Origin: Crocinitomicaceae bacterium
GTDB taxonomy: Bacteria > Bacteroidota > Bacteroidia > Flavobacteriales_D > Crocinitomicaceae
Reading direction: 5' to 3'
NCBI GenBank assembly: GCA_030830895.1
Contig: JAURMC010000013.1
Coordinates: 1 to 64,000 of the forward strand
DNA: 64,000 bases
Shown: one piece after another, positions 17,844 through 27,354 of the stretch
Layout: every line of letters begins with the position of its first letter
Position numbering within the stretch: position 1 is the stretch's first letter
The notes under the pieces: generated by a model
The model's database searches: none
Seen by the model: only the letters and a program-made list of their open reading frames with translations
What the model was told of the DNA's origin: nothing
Made by a program: the position numbers and the translations under genes

Positions 17844-20315
17844 ATGCTTACAGAAGAACAAAAGAAAAGATTTACCCGAATCTTTTGGGTTATATCATTA
17901 TTTCCATTCTTAATGGTCTTTGGATTGCTCGTTTTACAATCCGAAGATAATCTTCCCCCTATTTCCATGCTTGATAACCCTCCTGAATTACAGGCGTCCT
18001 TAATTCTTGGTCAAACCGGAGACACAATTGGTCGGTATTGGCAAGTGAATCGAACAAGTGCGGCTTATAAAAACATCTCTCCCTTTGTTTTTGATGCGCT
18101 GATTTCTACTGAAGATGAACGGTTTATGGAACATTCGGGTGTTGATTTCCGTTCTATTGCTAGATCCTTTGGGTCTCTCGGGCGCTCTGGAGGAGCCTCT
18201 ACCATTTCACAACAGCTTGCCAAATTAATGTTTACCCTTCAACAACGGCAGCGAGAGGAAATTGCGCGTGCTAATGGAGAATCCTTGCTTACAAATCGTG
18301 GTGGAATCATAGGCAAGTTTAAACGGCTAAATGAAAAGGCAAGAGAAAATATAATTGCCACGCGACTAGAATCACGATATACAAAAGAGGAGATCATTAC
18401 CATGTACCTCAATCAATTCGATTTTTTATACAATGCCGTTGGAATAGAAAATGCAGCGAAAGTCTATTTTAATAAGCGGCCTAAAGAATTAAAAATAGAG
18501 GAGGCCGCCATGCTTGTCGGTATGTGTAAAAATCCCGGGTTATATAATCCCTATACCTATAAAATCAAAAATTATCGGCGGGTACTCGCAAAAGAAGAAG
18601 GTGTTGCCCCGAGCAATGTGCCTTTGGGTAAAGTATTGGCGGCAAGAGAAAAGGACTCCTTAAGAGCTCTATCCAGAAGAAATCAAGTATTATATCAATG
18701 GTTGAGGAATAGTGAAAAAAATAATAAAGCAATAACACATCGTCTTACGCGAGAAGAATACAATGAACTTATTACAAAACCCATATTGGTTAATTATCAG
18801 CCTGTAGACCACAAAGAAGGCATGGCCCCTTATTTTAGAGAAGCCTTAAGGCAAGAAGTTACAAATATTCTTTTAAAGAAAAAAGAAGATGGAACACTCA
18901 AGTATCTGCGGGAGGACGGACAGCCCTATGATATTTATCGCGATGGTCTTAAAATTTATACAACATTGAATACGCGGCTTCAAAAGTATGCTGAATTTGC
19001 CGTTGAAAAACATATTAAGGAATCGCTTCAGCCTGCATTCAATTCCAATAACCGTGGGCTTAAAAATTATCCATTTTCCAATGACATTTCTTCAGATGTT
19101 GTAGATGGAATTATGGCATCAGCACGTAAAAATTCTGGCAGATATAAAGTAATGATCTCCGCGGGGTTTTCAGAAAATGAAATTAACCAGGTGTTCAATT
19201 CGCCGGCACAAATGCGTGTGTTTTCTTGGAAAGGAGAATTAGACACCGTTATGACTCCAAATGATTCTATTCGATATTATAAAGCTTTTCTACACGCTGG
19301 GTTATTGAGTATTGAGCCTCAAACCGGATTCGTTCGCGCTTGGGTTGGTGGGGTTAATTTTAAGCACTTTTCTTACGATCATGTTCGTCAAGGTACCCGT
19401 CAGGTGGGTTCAACCATTAAGCCATTTGTTTATGCCGCTGCCCTATCCATGAAAGTAGTTAATCCGTGTACTGCTTTTTCCTCCGGCGAGCATTGTGTTG
19501 ATTTGGTTGACCCAAACAACAAAGTAGTTGGTCGGTATTGCCCAAAAGGAGATGTTGCAAAAAATGTAAAAATGGGCCTTGCTTTATCATCAAATCCAAC
19601 TACCGTTGCGGTTATGGCCAAAATGGGGCCGTTTAATCCTTTAAATAAATCTGGCGGACCCTTTCAAATTGAGAAGCTTCTAAAAATGACAGAAATTAAC
19701 TTGAATCCCAACGATGTTGTTCCGTCAATGTGTCTCGGGAGTATGGATTTGTCATTATTTAAACTTGTGGCCGCACAATGTATCTTTCCAAATAATGGAT
19801 ATTATGTTCGTCCCACAACCATTGAGCGAATTGAAGACCGAAACGGGAAGGTGATTTATTCTGCCACCCCATATACCGACCAAGCGTTAAATTCTACCGT
19901 TGCGTATGAGATTCTTAAAATGATGAAAATGGTTGTTTCCCAAGGGACCGGAGGTAGTTTACGAAGCGGTAAATACGGTCCAATCCCTATTACTGCAGGA
20001 AAAACAGGAACAACACAAAACAATTCAGACGGATGGTTTATTGGAATTACGCCTGATTTAGTAACTGGTGTTTGGGTGGGAGCCGAAGACCGCTCGGTTC
20101 GATTCAAATCTATGACCTGGGGACAGGGTGCTCGCATGGCTTTGCCTATATATGGGTATTATATGCAACAAGCATATAAAGACCACATCCTAGCCCTGTC
20201 TTCAGAAGACTTTCCAGAGCCACCTGATTATGATCCTAAAACCTATGAATGTTCGGAGGCTGTAGACCCTGAGAATGCGGATGAAACGGATGTTCTATTC
20301 GAAAATGGCCTTTAA
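17844..20315 (+). CDS. class A penicillin-binding protein (PBP1A type)
   Basis: 823 residues, a bifunctional peptidoglycan synthase. N-terminal membrane anchor (about 13-31); GT51 glycosyltransferase domain with catalytic Glu90 in [11 protein letters not shown] and the [12 protein letters not shown] motif; then the transpeptidase domain with Ser523 in GSTIKPF, SSN in LALSSNPT, and Lys720 in GKTGTTQNN. The acidic C-terminal tail is unremarkable. It closes the elongasome set and is followed after two bases by the CoA-transferase genes. Confidence 0.95.
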   Translation: MLTEEQKKRFTRIFWVISLFPFLMVFGLLVLQSEDNLPPISMLDNPPELQASLILGQTGDTIGRYWQVNRTSAAYKNISPFVFDALISTEDERFMEHSGVDFRSIARSFGSLGRSGGASTISQQLAKLMFTLQQRQREEIARANGESLLTNRGGIIGKFKRLNEKARENIIATRLESRYTKEEIITMYLNQFDFLYNAVGIENAAKVYFNKRPKELKIEEAAMLVGMCKNPGLYNPYTYKIKNYRRVLAKEEGVAPSNVPLGKVLAAREKDSLRALSRRNQVLYQWLRNSEKNNKAITHRLTREEYNELITKPILVNYQPVDHKEGMAPYFREALRQEVTNILLKKKEDGTLKYLREDGQPYDIYRDGLKIYTTLNTRLQKYAEFAVEKHIKESLQPAFNSNNRGLKNYPFSNDISSDVVDGIMASARKNSGRYKVMISAGFSENEINQVFNSPAQMRVFSWKGELDTVMTPNDSIRYYKAFLHAGLLSIEPQTGFVRAWVGGVNFKHFSYDHVRQGTRQVGSTIKPFVYAAALSMKVVNPCTAFSSGEHCVDLVDPNNKVVGRYCPKGDVAKNVKMGLALSSNPTTVAVMAKMGPFNPLNKSGGPFQIEKLLKMTEINLNPNDVVPSMCLGSMDLSLFKLVAAQCIFPNNGYYVRPTTIERIEDRNGKVIYSATPYTDQALNSTVAYEILKMMKMVVSQGTGGSLRSGKYGPIPITAGKTGTTQNNSDGWFIGITPDLVTGVWVGAEDRSVRFKSMTWGQGARMALPIYGYYMQQAYKDHILALSSEDFPEPPDYDPKTYECSEAVDPENADETDVLFENGL

Positions 20316-20317
20316 CT

Positions 20318-21016
20318 ATGAATAAAGTTGTTAACCATGTAAGTGATGCCCTTAAAGGGATTGAAGACGGCATGACCATAATGCTCGGGGGTTTCGGGTT
20401 ATGTGGTATTCCTGAAAATTCGATAAAAGAACTCGTCAAGATGGGAACCAAAAATCTCACCTGTGTGTCTAATAATGCAGGGGTAGATGACTATGGGCTG
20501 GGATTGCTATTACATCGTAAGCAAATTAAAAAGATGATTTCTTCATATGTGGGCGAAAATGAAGAATTTGAAAGGCAAATGCTTTCCGGAGAATTAGAAG
20601 TAGATTTAATACCTCAAGGTTCGCTTGCAGAAAGGTGTCGAGCCGGCGGAGCAGGAATTCCTGCGTTTTTTACACCCGCGGGATATGGCACTGAAGTCGC
20701 TGAAGGAAAGGAAGTTCGTATATTTAATGGTAAACCCCACATTCTTGAGTCGGCGTTAACTGCTGACTTTGCAATAGTGAAAGCCTGGAAAGGCGATACA
20801 GAAGGAAACTTGGTATACAAAGCAACTGCAATGAATTTCAATCCAATGATGGCAATGGCCGGAAAAATAACCATTGCGGAAGTTGAAGAGTTGGTTCCGG
20901 CTGGGCACTTAGACCCAAATTTTATTCACACTCCCGGGATTTTTGTACAGCGTATTTTTAAAGGTCCTCTTTTTGAGAAACGTATCGAACAAAGAACGGT
21001 AAGAAAAAAAACATAA
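20318..21016 (+). CDS. 3-oxoacid CoA-transferase, subunit A
   Basis: 232 residues, alpha subunit of a succinyl-CoA:3-ketoacid (ScoA/AtoD-type) CoA-transferase, which moves CoA between acyl groups in ketone body or short-chain acid metabolism. The N-terminal [15 protein letters not shown] and the later [19 protein letters not shown] are diagnostic. It starts two bases after the PBP1A stop and is followed one base later by subunit B, so it appears co-transcribed with cell-wall genes without a functional link I can see. Confidence 0.93.
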   Translation: MNKVVNHVSDALKGIEDGMTIMLGGFGLCGIPENSIKELVKMGTKNLTCVSNNAGVDDYGLGLLLHRKQIKKMISSYVGENEEFERQMLSGELEVDLIPQGSLAERCRAGGAGIPAFFTPAGYGTEVAEGKEVRIFNGKPHILESALTADFAIVKAWKGDTEGNLVYKATAMNFNPMMAMAGKITIAEVEELVPAGHLDPNFIHTPGIFVQRIFKGPLFEKRIEQRTVRKKT

Positions 21017-21017
21017 T

Positions 21018-21674
21018 ATGGCACTGGATAAAATCGGTATTGCTAAGCGCATTGCTCAAGAATTGAAAGATGGGTGGTATGTAAATCTCGGCATTGGAAT
21101 TCCTACACTTGTTGCAAATTATGTTCCGGAAGGAATGAATGTAGAATTTCAATCTGAAAACGGCGTACTAGGAATGGGTCCATTTCCGTTTGAAGGAGAA
21201 GAAGATGCCGATTTAATAAATGCTGGTAAACAAACGATTACTGTAAATCCAGGCGCTGCATTTTTTGATTCGGCCACATCGTTTGCAATGATTAGAGGCC
21301 AGCACGTTCAACTAACCGTTTTAGGCGCAATGGAAGTTTCTCAAAATGGTGATATTGCCAACTGGAAAATCCCGGGCAAAATGGTTAAAGGCATGGGTGG
21401 GGCAATGGATTTAGTTGCTTCCGCAGAGAATATCATTGTTGCGATGATGCATAGCAATAAAACTGGGGATTCTAAAATCCTCTCTGCATGTACCCTTCCA
21501 TTAACGGGAGTTGCTTGCGTTAAAAAAGTTGTTACTGAGCTTGCCGTATTAGAGATTATAAACGGTGCATTCCATCTAATAGAGCGCGCACCAGGTGTTG
21601 AGGTCGATGAGATCATCGCCAAAACAGCAGGTAAACTGATTGTTCCTGAACTTGTTCCTGAAATGCAGATTTAA
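21018..21674 (+). CDS. 3-oxoacid CoA-transferase, subunit B
   Basis: 218 residues, beta subunit of the same enzyme. LGIGIPTLVANYVPEG and the SENGVLG motif are present; Glu47 in that motif is the family's catalytic glutamate, which forms the glutamyl-CoA thioester. The GGAMDLV segment is also conserved. The stop overlaps the following CysQ-like start (TAATG). Confidence 0.94.
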   Translation: MALDKIGIAKRIAQELKDGWYVNLGIGIPTLVANYVPEGMNVEFQSENGVLGMGPFPFEGEEDADLINAGKQTITVNPGAAFFDSATSFAMIRGQHVQLTVLGAMEVSQNGDIANWKIPGKMVKGMGGAMDLVASAENIIVAMMHSNKTGDSKILSACTLPLTGVACVKKVVTELAVLEIINGAFHLIERAPGVEVDEIIAKTAGKLIVPELVPEMQI

Positions 21675-22477
21675 TGGAATATACGCAAGAATATCGCTTG
21701 GCAATTCAAGCGGCCATAGATGCGTCCCTTGTCATTAAAGAAATTTATTCCCGTGAATTTAAGTCTGTATTAAAATCCGATGGATCGCCGGTGACGGAGG
21801 CCGACTTAAAGGCATCAGAAATCATTAATCGTGTTCTGTCCTTTTCAAAACTTCCTGTGATAGATGAAGAATCTGATAAACTGCCATATGGACAACGGAA
21901 ACATTGGGAGAAATGCTGGTGTGTTGACCCTTTGGATGGTACCAAAGAATTTTTAAAACGCAACGACCAATTCGCCGTGAATATTGCGCTTATAGAAAAG
22001 GGACGGGCGGTGCTTGGCGTTATTGCAAGCCCGGTTCTTGAGGAATTTATTGTTGGGGGCCCGAATATCGGTGCTCATTATAGTAGATTTAATTCATTTT
22101 TAAACGGCCATGCGCCTGTATCCATTCAGCAATCTTTAACCCCAAAAGAACTCTCGGTTATTGCGTCGAACAGCCATCACTCTCCATTACTTAAAAAGTA
22201 TTTGAATCTACTTTCTAAATCCGGATACGAAACGAAATTAATTCGAAAAGGCTCTGCCTTGAAATTCTTTGATCTTACAATGAATAATTGCCAAGTTTAT
22301 CCAAGATTTGCACCGACCATGGAATGGGACATTGCGGCGGGTCAAGCCATCCTAGAAGGAATCGGTGGCGGAGTCTTTGAAATACAAAGTAAATTACCCT
22401 TAACGTATAATAAAGAAATTTTAATTAACCCGCATTTTATAGCTGTTTCCGATGTAAATTTATCGTTATGGCGATGA
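21674..22477 (+). CDS. cysQ: 3'(2'),5'-bisphosphate nucleotidase, CysQ-like
   Basis: 267 residues of the inositol-monophosphatase superfamily. Metal-binding motifs are intact: DEES at about 64-67, VDPLDGTKEF (Asp85, Asp88) and the C-terminal MEWDIAAGQAIL. The family hydrolyses PAP to AMP, recycling the by-product of sulfate assimilation and of sulfation. DGTKEF and the length favour CysQ over plain inositol monophosphatase. No sulfate-assimilation genes are nearby. Confidence 0.88.
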   Translation: MEYTQEYRLAIQAAIDASLVIKEIYSREFKSVLKSDGSPVTEADLKASEIINRVLSFSKLPVIDEESDKLPYGQRKHWEKCWCVDPLDGTKEFLKRNDQFAVNIALIEKGRAVLGVIASPVLEEFIVGGPNIGAHYSRFNSFLNGHAPVSIQQSLTPKELSVIASNSHHSPLLKKYLNLLSKSGYETKLIRKGSALKFFDLTMNNCQVYPRFAPTMEWDIAAGQAILEGIGGGVFEIQSKLPLTYNKEILINPHFIAVSDVNLSLWR

Positions 22478-23922
22478 AGTATTTATTCATAGCGGGTTGT
22501 GTCGTCCCTCTAACGATGCTCTCTCAAATCTTGCAATTCAACCAAAACATACATCAGCCAGGCAACCTAGATATATTAAATTTCGGTTATCACAGGGCTC
22601 CTCCTTCCACAAGTAAAGGATTTCTTCCTCGCTTTAACGAAACCTATCTAGCACAATATACAGATAGTAATCAGGCATTCATTACCGCAACTCCGTTATG
22701 CGTATTCAGCATGGGAAAAGAAAACGATCAATCGAAAATTAGGTTTCAAAATTCTCGGGGGCTTTTAGTGATTGGGGGACATGGCGCATTTACTTGCCAT
22801 GCCTTTTTAATAGAAAACCAAGCCGTATTTAATACCTTTCAGAGAGAATTTATTACACAGCACGGGGAGTTTTATCCAACAGCCAATGGATACAATCAAC
22901 AAAACGGAATGGTCCCCGGAATGGGGCGCACCAAACCCTACCATGAAAACGGGTTTGACTTTGCGTACAGCCAAGGTGGATTTGAGTGGAAGGCGTCTAA
23001 ATCAATCTGCATATTTGGAGGTAACCAATCCATAGATTTTACCCCCGGTATTCGGTCCGTGTTTTGGTCTCAACACAATCAAGCACTTATAGCTGGAGGA
23101 TCTATTAACTTTGGGAAACATTTAACATACATGGTGGCGCGTGCCCGTTTATTCGATTTGATTAGAAAGCCTGTTTATGCAAATGTAGAAAGCCCCTATT
23201 ACAAAAAGAACTTCGCGTTTAGTGCGTTATTTTTACGCTTGAAAAAACATCGATTGGGATTGATCCATCAAACCATATGGCAAGCAGGAGATTCTTTAAA
23301 AGAAGCTATGGTAAATCCATTATATTGGGTGCCCGTTCCTGGGATTAGCTATATAGCGAAACAGCAGGTATCATTGCCTCAAATTGGCATTAATTATTTA
23401 TGGAGTCCTTTTGCAAGCACCATGGTATACTCAGAATTGTTTACTCGTGGCTTTATTCCCGAAGCTTGGGCTACACAATTCGGCATTAAGTATTATTCGT
23501 CGCTCACCCAAAACCTGATTCTTAGTTCATCTATAGCATGGATACAAACAGGTGCGGAATTCTACGGAACGCATTACACAAAAAGCTTCACCCACCAAAA
23601 TTTACCCCTGGGCACCCTATTAGGGAATGGGGCTAGGGAGCTTTTGTTTTCAAATCGTTTTAATTATAAACGCTGTTTCATGGATTACTTATTTCAGTTC
23701 GGTGTCCTTCAAAATGTCCCACAACCCCTATTAATGCAAACCTTTATACGGCCCAATCAAATAATACAACATCGGCTAGATATTGGTTTTATGGCCTCTC
23801 AAAGCATGCAGCTTGAAATGTTTTTAGGTATTACTCGCCGTGACGCAAGAGGCTTTAAAAATTGTAATGCAATTAACTTTGGTTTGAGGACCGCTATATT
23901 TAAACCATCGAATGTGTATTAA
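22474..23922 (+). CDS. predicted outer-membrane beta-barrel protein, Wzi/RemB-like (first of pair)
   Basis: 482 residues from the ATG that overlaps the CysQ stop as ATGA (a start 6 bases earlier is possible). An N-terminal signal sequence ends near LTMLSQ. The rest is rich in alternating aromatic and polar residues, with segments such as FDFAYSQGGFEWKASKSI that recall the Wzi capsule-assembly/RemB gliding family. The resemblance is weaker than in its neighbour. It probably resides in the outer membrane and may bind surface polysaccharide. The following gene overlaps its end by 11 bases. Confidence 0.6.
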   Translation: MKYLFIAGCVVPLTMLSQILQFNQNIHQPGNLDILNFGYHRAPPSTSKGFLPRFNETYLAQYTDSNQAFITATPLCVFSMGKENDQSKIRFQNSRGLLVIGGHGAFTCHAFLIENQAVFNTFQREFITQHGEFYPTANGYNQQNGMVPGMGRTKPYHENGFDFAYSQGGFEWKASKSICIFGGNQSIDFTPGIRSVFWSQHNQALIAGGSINFGKHLTYMVARARLFDLIRKPVYANVESPYYKKNFAFSALFLRLKKHRLGLIHQTIWQAGDSLKEAMVNPLYWVPVPGISYIAKQQVSLPQIGINYLWSPFASTMVYSELFTRGFIPEAWATQFGIKYYSSLTQNLILSSSIAWIQTGAEFYGTHYTKSFTHQNLPLGTLLGNGARELLFSNRFNYKRCFMDYLFQFGVLQNVPQPLLMQTFIRPNQIIQHRLDIGFMASQSMQLEMFLGITRRDARGFKNCNAINFGLRTAIFKPSNVY

Positions 23923-25297
23923 GCATTTAATATTACTTAGCTTTCTGTTTTTTGGCATAAACGCAAGAACGCAACGATTAGAGTTTTTAGGACAAATGAA
24001 TTTGTTCGACACCATTCAATTAAATCAAAACACCCCTATTTTACCTAGACTAAATGCACAAAAACCCATGCTTAGGGATAGAATTATTCCTGTTTTCGAT
24101 CTTGGATTAAGGTATAACCCTTCTTTTAGCGGTAAATCCTGTGCAGGATTCCTTTGGGATATACAACATAGTAAGTGGTTCCTGCGATTGGGCGGCGGCG
24201 GCGGTATAAATACTTTACTGCCTGCGGGTTTTGTCCAAAATGGCATATCACTCGTGGAAAGCAAGAATTCTATAATCAATGTGCGGCCAGTAATCCGTTT
24301 AGGATTCACTCCGTCTAACTATTTAAGTGCTCAGATTGGTTTTGATCAAAATTTTTATGGGGACGGCTATCGGTCCCTTTTCCTGTCTGATGCTGGCCAG
24401 CCTTATCCATTTACGTCTATTCGTTTAAATATAGGCCCTGTTACGTATCAAGCGATGGGCATGTATTTGAATTCCTCAGGCTCCCAACATAAATATTCGA
24501 TAAATCATTATTTACATCTTTGTCTTAAAAAACACGTTCGATTAGCGCTTTTTGAAGCGGTTATATTCAACAGTGGTGATGCCCTAAGTAATCGTTCGTT
24601 TGAACCCGCCTATTTAAATCCATTTATGATTATTCGACCTGTGGAATATTCTACAGGTTCTGGAGATAATATACTACTTGGAGGAGAATTTTCTATATAT
24701 GTAAAAAATAGCACCTGGTATGGACAATTAGTTATTGACGATATTCTAATGAAGGCATTGCTTCAACAAGAAAAATATTGGGGGAATAAACTCGGGGGTC
24801 AAGTAGGGTGGAAACATTTAACCAAAAAAAAGAATTACAGCGTTCATCTTCGCACTGAACTTAATATCGTTCGTCCATATACCTATTCCCATATTGGTAA
24901 CCAATTAAGTTATACGGTTAACCAGCATGTGCTCGCTCACCCAAAAGGAGCAAATTTTTGGGAGATTTTTTCCCGAATTGATTTAATTTCCAAACGATGG
25001 GGCGCCATGGCAGAACTCGCCGCTGGACAAAAAGGAAATGGGGCTCCTTTTGGTGGAGATATCTTGGCTCCTTACACCCTACGGCCTGAAGATTATAATA
25101 TCCGCTTGTTACAGGGGTTAAAAACGAACCAACTTAATATTAGAATCCAAGGAATTCGAATGTTAAAACAGTGGTATAACACCCAAATTTTTGTAGAAAT
25201 ATCAGGTACATACCTTAGAGAAAGTGTAAACACCCACTTTCACTGTTCGCCAATCATCGGAATTCGGTCAGCTATTTGGAATGACTATCGATTTTAA
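23912..25297 (+). CDS. predicted outer-membrane beta-barrel protein, Wzi/RemB-like (second of pair)
   Basis: 461 residues with an N-terminal signal sequence (cleavage near INARTQ). The segment QNFYGDGYRSLFLSD followed by QPYPFTSIRLNIG closely fits the Wzi capsule-assembly/RemB signature found in Bacteroidota gliding proteins; later strands alternate in barrel fashion. A function in surface polysaccharide anchoring or gliding is inferred from the family. It is the last gene of the long rightward run that began with mreB. A hairpin follows, although its T-run faces the other way. Confidence 0.68.
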   Translation: MCIKHLILLSFLFFGINARTQRLEFLGQMNLFDTIQLNQNTPILPRLNAQKPMLRDRIIPVFDLGLRYNPSFSGKSCAGFLWDIQHSKWFLRLGGGGGINTLLPAGFVQNGISLVESKNSIINVRPVIRLGFTPSNYLSAQIGFDQNFYGDGYRSLFLSDAGQPYPFTSIRLNIGPVTYQAMGMYLNSSGSQHKYSINHYLHLCLKKHVRLALFEAVIFNSGDALSNRSFEPAYLNPFMIIRPVEYSTGSGDNILLGGEFSIYVKNSTWYGQLVIDDILMKALLQQEKYWGNKLGGQVGWKHLTKKKNYSVHLRTELNIVRPYTYSHIGNQLSYTVNQHVLAHPKGANFWEIFSRIDLISKRWGAMAELAAGQKGNGAPFGGDILAPYTLRPEDYNIRLLQGLKTNQLNIRIQGIRMLKQWYNTQIFVEISGTYLRESVNTHFHCSPIIGIRSAIWNDYRF

Positions 25298-25303
25298 TTG
25301 AAA

Positions 25304-25323
25304 AAGCCCGGTTTCCCGGGCTT
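25304..25323 (-). terminator. hairpin terminator between convergent operons
   Basis: An 8-base-pair stem AAGCCCGG / CCGGGCTT with a 4-base loop. Read on the minus strand it is followed by five T residues, so it best serves the leftward ssb operon, whose last stop is at 25338. For the rightward operon the stem is present but the T-run is poor. Confidence 0.8.
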
Positions 25324-25337
25324 CCAAATAAAATAAC

Positions 25338-25661
25338 TTAAAGTCCTATAATCTGTCGCAACTCTACTTCCGTCGAACTTCGTTGTCGTCCTTGTTTGTC
25401 CAGAAATGTTCTACTCACTAGGCGCCCATGAATGGCAACCTTTTTTCCTACTTCCGCGTGATCCTGCACAAAGGACGCCATATTACCCCATGCAAATACG
25501 CGATGCCAATCTAGCCTGGCGGCATATTTTCCATCATTTTTACGGTACATTTTTGGCGTGGAGACTAAAAACCTAGCTATCTTACTTCCATCGTTAAAGC
25601 GTTGAACCGCGGGTGGTTTTGAAATGCTTCCAATTAACGTTACATAATTGTTCATGGCCAT
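25338..25661 (-). CDS. short single-stranded DNA-binding protein (third of three in tandem)
   Basis: 107 residues, an SSB-type OB fold: NNYVTLIGSISKPP at the start, DWHRVFAWGNMASFV in the middle, KKVAIHGRLVSRTF near the end. It stops right after the OB domain; the disordered linker and acidic DDDIPF-like tail of housekeeping SSB are absent. A second in-frame ATG lies 6 bases inside. It is separated from the preceding paralogue by 58 bases, GC-richer than its surroundings and without an obvious ribosome-binding site. Confidence 0.88.
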   Translation of the reverse strand: MAMNNYVTLIGSISKPPAVQRFNDGSKIARFLVSTPKMYRKNDGKYAARLDWHRVFAWGNMASFVQDHAEVGKKVAIHGRLVSRTFLDKQGRQRSSTEVELRQIIGL

Positions 25662-25719
25662 ATATATTAAGGGGATTGGTTGCCGGATTCCTGTGCGCTG
25701 CGCCCTTTCCCTCGTTGGT

Positions 25720-26031
25720 TTAAATAATAACTAAATCGTTGATTTCTATTTCGGTGATTTTAATTGTACTTCCCTTCCATCGGATATACCGATTTACTAA
25801 GCGTCCCTCAATGGCCACATGCAAGTTGGGTTGAGCGTATGCGCATATTACCTGATGCCATTTACCCCATGCATATATATTATGAGATTCACGACATGTT
25901 TTTGAGATGCCTTCACCCGTAACGATTGTGTTACTAGTAATCAACCTAAATCTTGCATGTTTTTGACCATTGTTTGTCTCAACTTCGGTTGGATGTTTGT
26001 CTATGGTTCCAATCAATGAAACAAAATTCAT
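25720..26031 (-). CDS. short single-stranded DNA-binding protein (second of three in tandem)
   Basis: 103 residues and the most diverged of the trio. It keeps the OB-fold landmarks MNFVSLIGTIDKHP, HARFRLITS, HNIYAWGKWHQV and HVAIEGRLVNRYI, and ends without an acidic tail. The usual DWH before the central tryptophan strand is replaced by SHN, so DNA affinity could differ. It begins 3 bases after the first paralogue's stop, so the two are translated from one message. Confidence 0.82.
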   Translation of the reverse strand: MNFVSLIGTIDKHPTEVETNNGQKHARFRLITSNTIVTGEGISKTCRESHNIYAWGKWHQVICAYAQPNLHVAIEGRLVNRYIRWKGSTIKITEIEINDLVII

Positions 26032-26034
26032 TCC

Positions 26035-26388
26035 TTATGCTTTTGCTTCCCCGGTAGGTTTGTTTAATAAAACAAAGTCGATTCCCTCTATTACAGTAGA
26101 ATATCGCGTCTCCCCTTGGTTATTCTCATAGGATTGATAGGATATTTTGCCATCCAAAAGGATTTCTTGTCCTTTATCAAGCAGTTTTTCCACTCGATCC
26201 GCCGCCTTACCCCAAACGTTTACGTTGTGCCACTGAACATCTTCCCGCCACTCGCCATTCTTGTCTTTATATCGATCATTGGTCGCTAATGAAAACCGGG
26301 CAAGTTTACGGCCCGTTTCAAACATCATGATTTCTGGCTTTACACCAAGTCTTCCAATTAAATTCACTTTATTTTTTAAATTATTCAT
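26035..26388 (-). CDS. short single-stranded DNA-binding protein (first of three in tandem)
   Basis: 117 residues, closest of the three to standard bacterial SSB: NKVNLIGRLGVKPE, LARFSLATND, WHNVNVWGKAAD and EILLDGKISYQSYENNQGE. It ends in PTGEAKA, with no glycine-rich linker and no acidic tip, so it should bind single-stranded DNA without recruiting the usual SSB partners. First gene of the leftward trio. An AACCTTTG box (one mismatch to TAnnTTTG) at 26439-26446 on the minus strand may be part of its promoter. Confidence 0.92.
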   Translation of the reverse strand: MNNLKNKVNLIGRLGVKPEIMMFETGRKLARFSLATNDRYKDKNGEWREDVQWHNVNVWGKAADRVEKLLDKGQEILLDGKISYQSYENNQGETRYSTVIEGIDFVLLNKPTGEAKA

Positions 26389-26580
26389 TTGTATTTATTT
26401 TAATTACGTTAAACATCGGTTATTACCCGTTTTCTTTGCAAAGGTTGAGTCATTAACGACGGGGGTTCGGTATTTATTCGTTTACTTTCGAATGTCAGTC
26501 GTTTGTTGTCGGATAATTCAAGTTTAAAAAGGTGCTGGTTTTGCAAATTCCTTTATTTTTACAAGCATAAAATAAATGGC

Positions 26581-27354
26581 ATGTACGAAAACATTCTCTT
26601 TGAAAAAGTTGATAAAATTGGTTGGATTACAATAAACCGTCCTTCTTTTTTAAATGCCCTTAACAAGCAAACCATTTCAGAACTAAATCACGTGCTTGGT
26701 ACTATTTCCTTGGATGAAGAAATTGGTGTAGTTTGTATAACTGGTTTTGGTGATAAGGCTTTTGTTGCGGGGGCAGACATTAAAGAATTCGCAGATTATT
26801 CCATATCTCAAGGTGGGGAATTAGCATCTTCTGGGCAAGAAAAACTTTTTAATTTACTTGAAAATTTTAATAAACCTACAATTGCCGTAATCAATGGATT
26901 CGCATTAGGCGGAGGATTAGAATTAGCCATGGCTTGTCATATTCGGATTGCTTCATCTAACGCGCTAATGGGTTTACCAGAAGTTTCGCTGGGCGTAATT
27001 CCTGGGTATGGTGGCACACAGCGCCTTCCGATACTAATTGGAAGAGGGAGGGCAAATCAACTCATTTTCACTGGAGAAATGATTTCTGCGGAACAAGCAT
27101 TGCAGTGGGGATTAGTAAATACCGTGTTTGAACAAGAGTCGCTTAAGAATGAGGCGAGCACCCTAGCAAAGAAAATACTTAAAAACTCACCTAATGCTAT
27201 TACTTCAGCAATTAACGCAGTAAATGCCGGTTTTCAAATGCAACAAGGGCTAAACAAAGAAATTGAAATTTTTGCACGTTGTTTTGGAACTCGCGATTTT
27301 CAAATTGGAACGCAGGCGTTTTTAACAAAACAAAAAGCAAATTTTCGGGATTAA
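26581..27354 (+). CDS. enoyl-CoA hydratase/isomerase family protein (crotonase)
   Basis: 257 residues from MYENILF. The frame stays open upstream, but the extra residues do not resemble the family. Crotonase landmarks are present: AGADIKEF and GFALGGGLELA forming the oxyanion hole, and both catalytic glutamates, Glu114 (GGGLELA) and Glu134 (PEVSLGVIPGYGGTQRL), as in true hydratases. It likely hydrates trans-2-enoyl-CoA in beta-oxidation or a related acyl-CoA pathway. Its TAA overlaps the ATG of the flippase (TAATG). Confidence 0.93.
   Translation: MYENILFEKVDKIGWITINRPSFLNALNKQTISELNHVLGTISLDEEIGVVCITGFGDKAFVAGADIKEFADYSISQGGELASSGQEKLFNLLENFNKPTIAVINGFALGGGLELAMACHIRIASSNALMGLPEVSLGVIPGYGGTQRLPILIGRGRANQLIFTGEMISAEQALQWGLVNTVFEQESLKNEASTLAKKILKNSPNAITSAINAVNAGFQMQQGLNKEIEIFARCFGTRDFQIGTQAFLTKQKANFRD

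Noticed and set aside
26503-26580. Longer N-terminus for the crotonase
   Set aside because: The extra 26 residues are cysteine/phenylalanine-rich and unlike the family; the ATG at 26581 aligns with crotonase starts.
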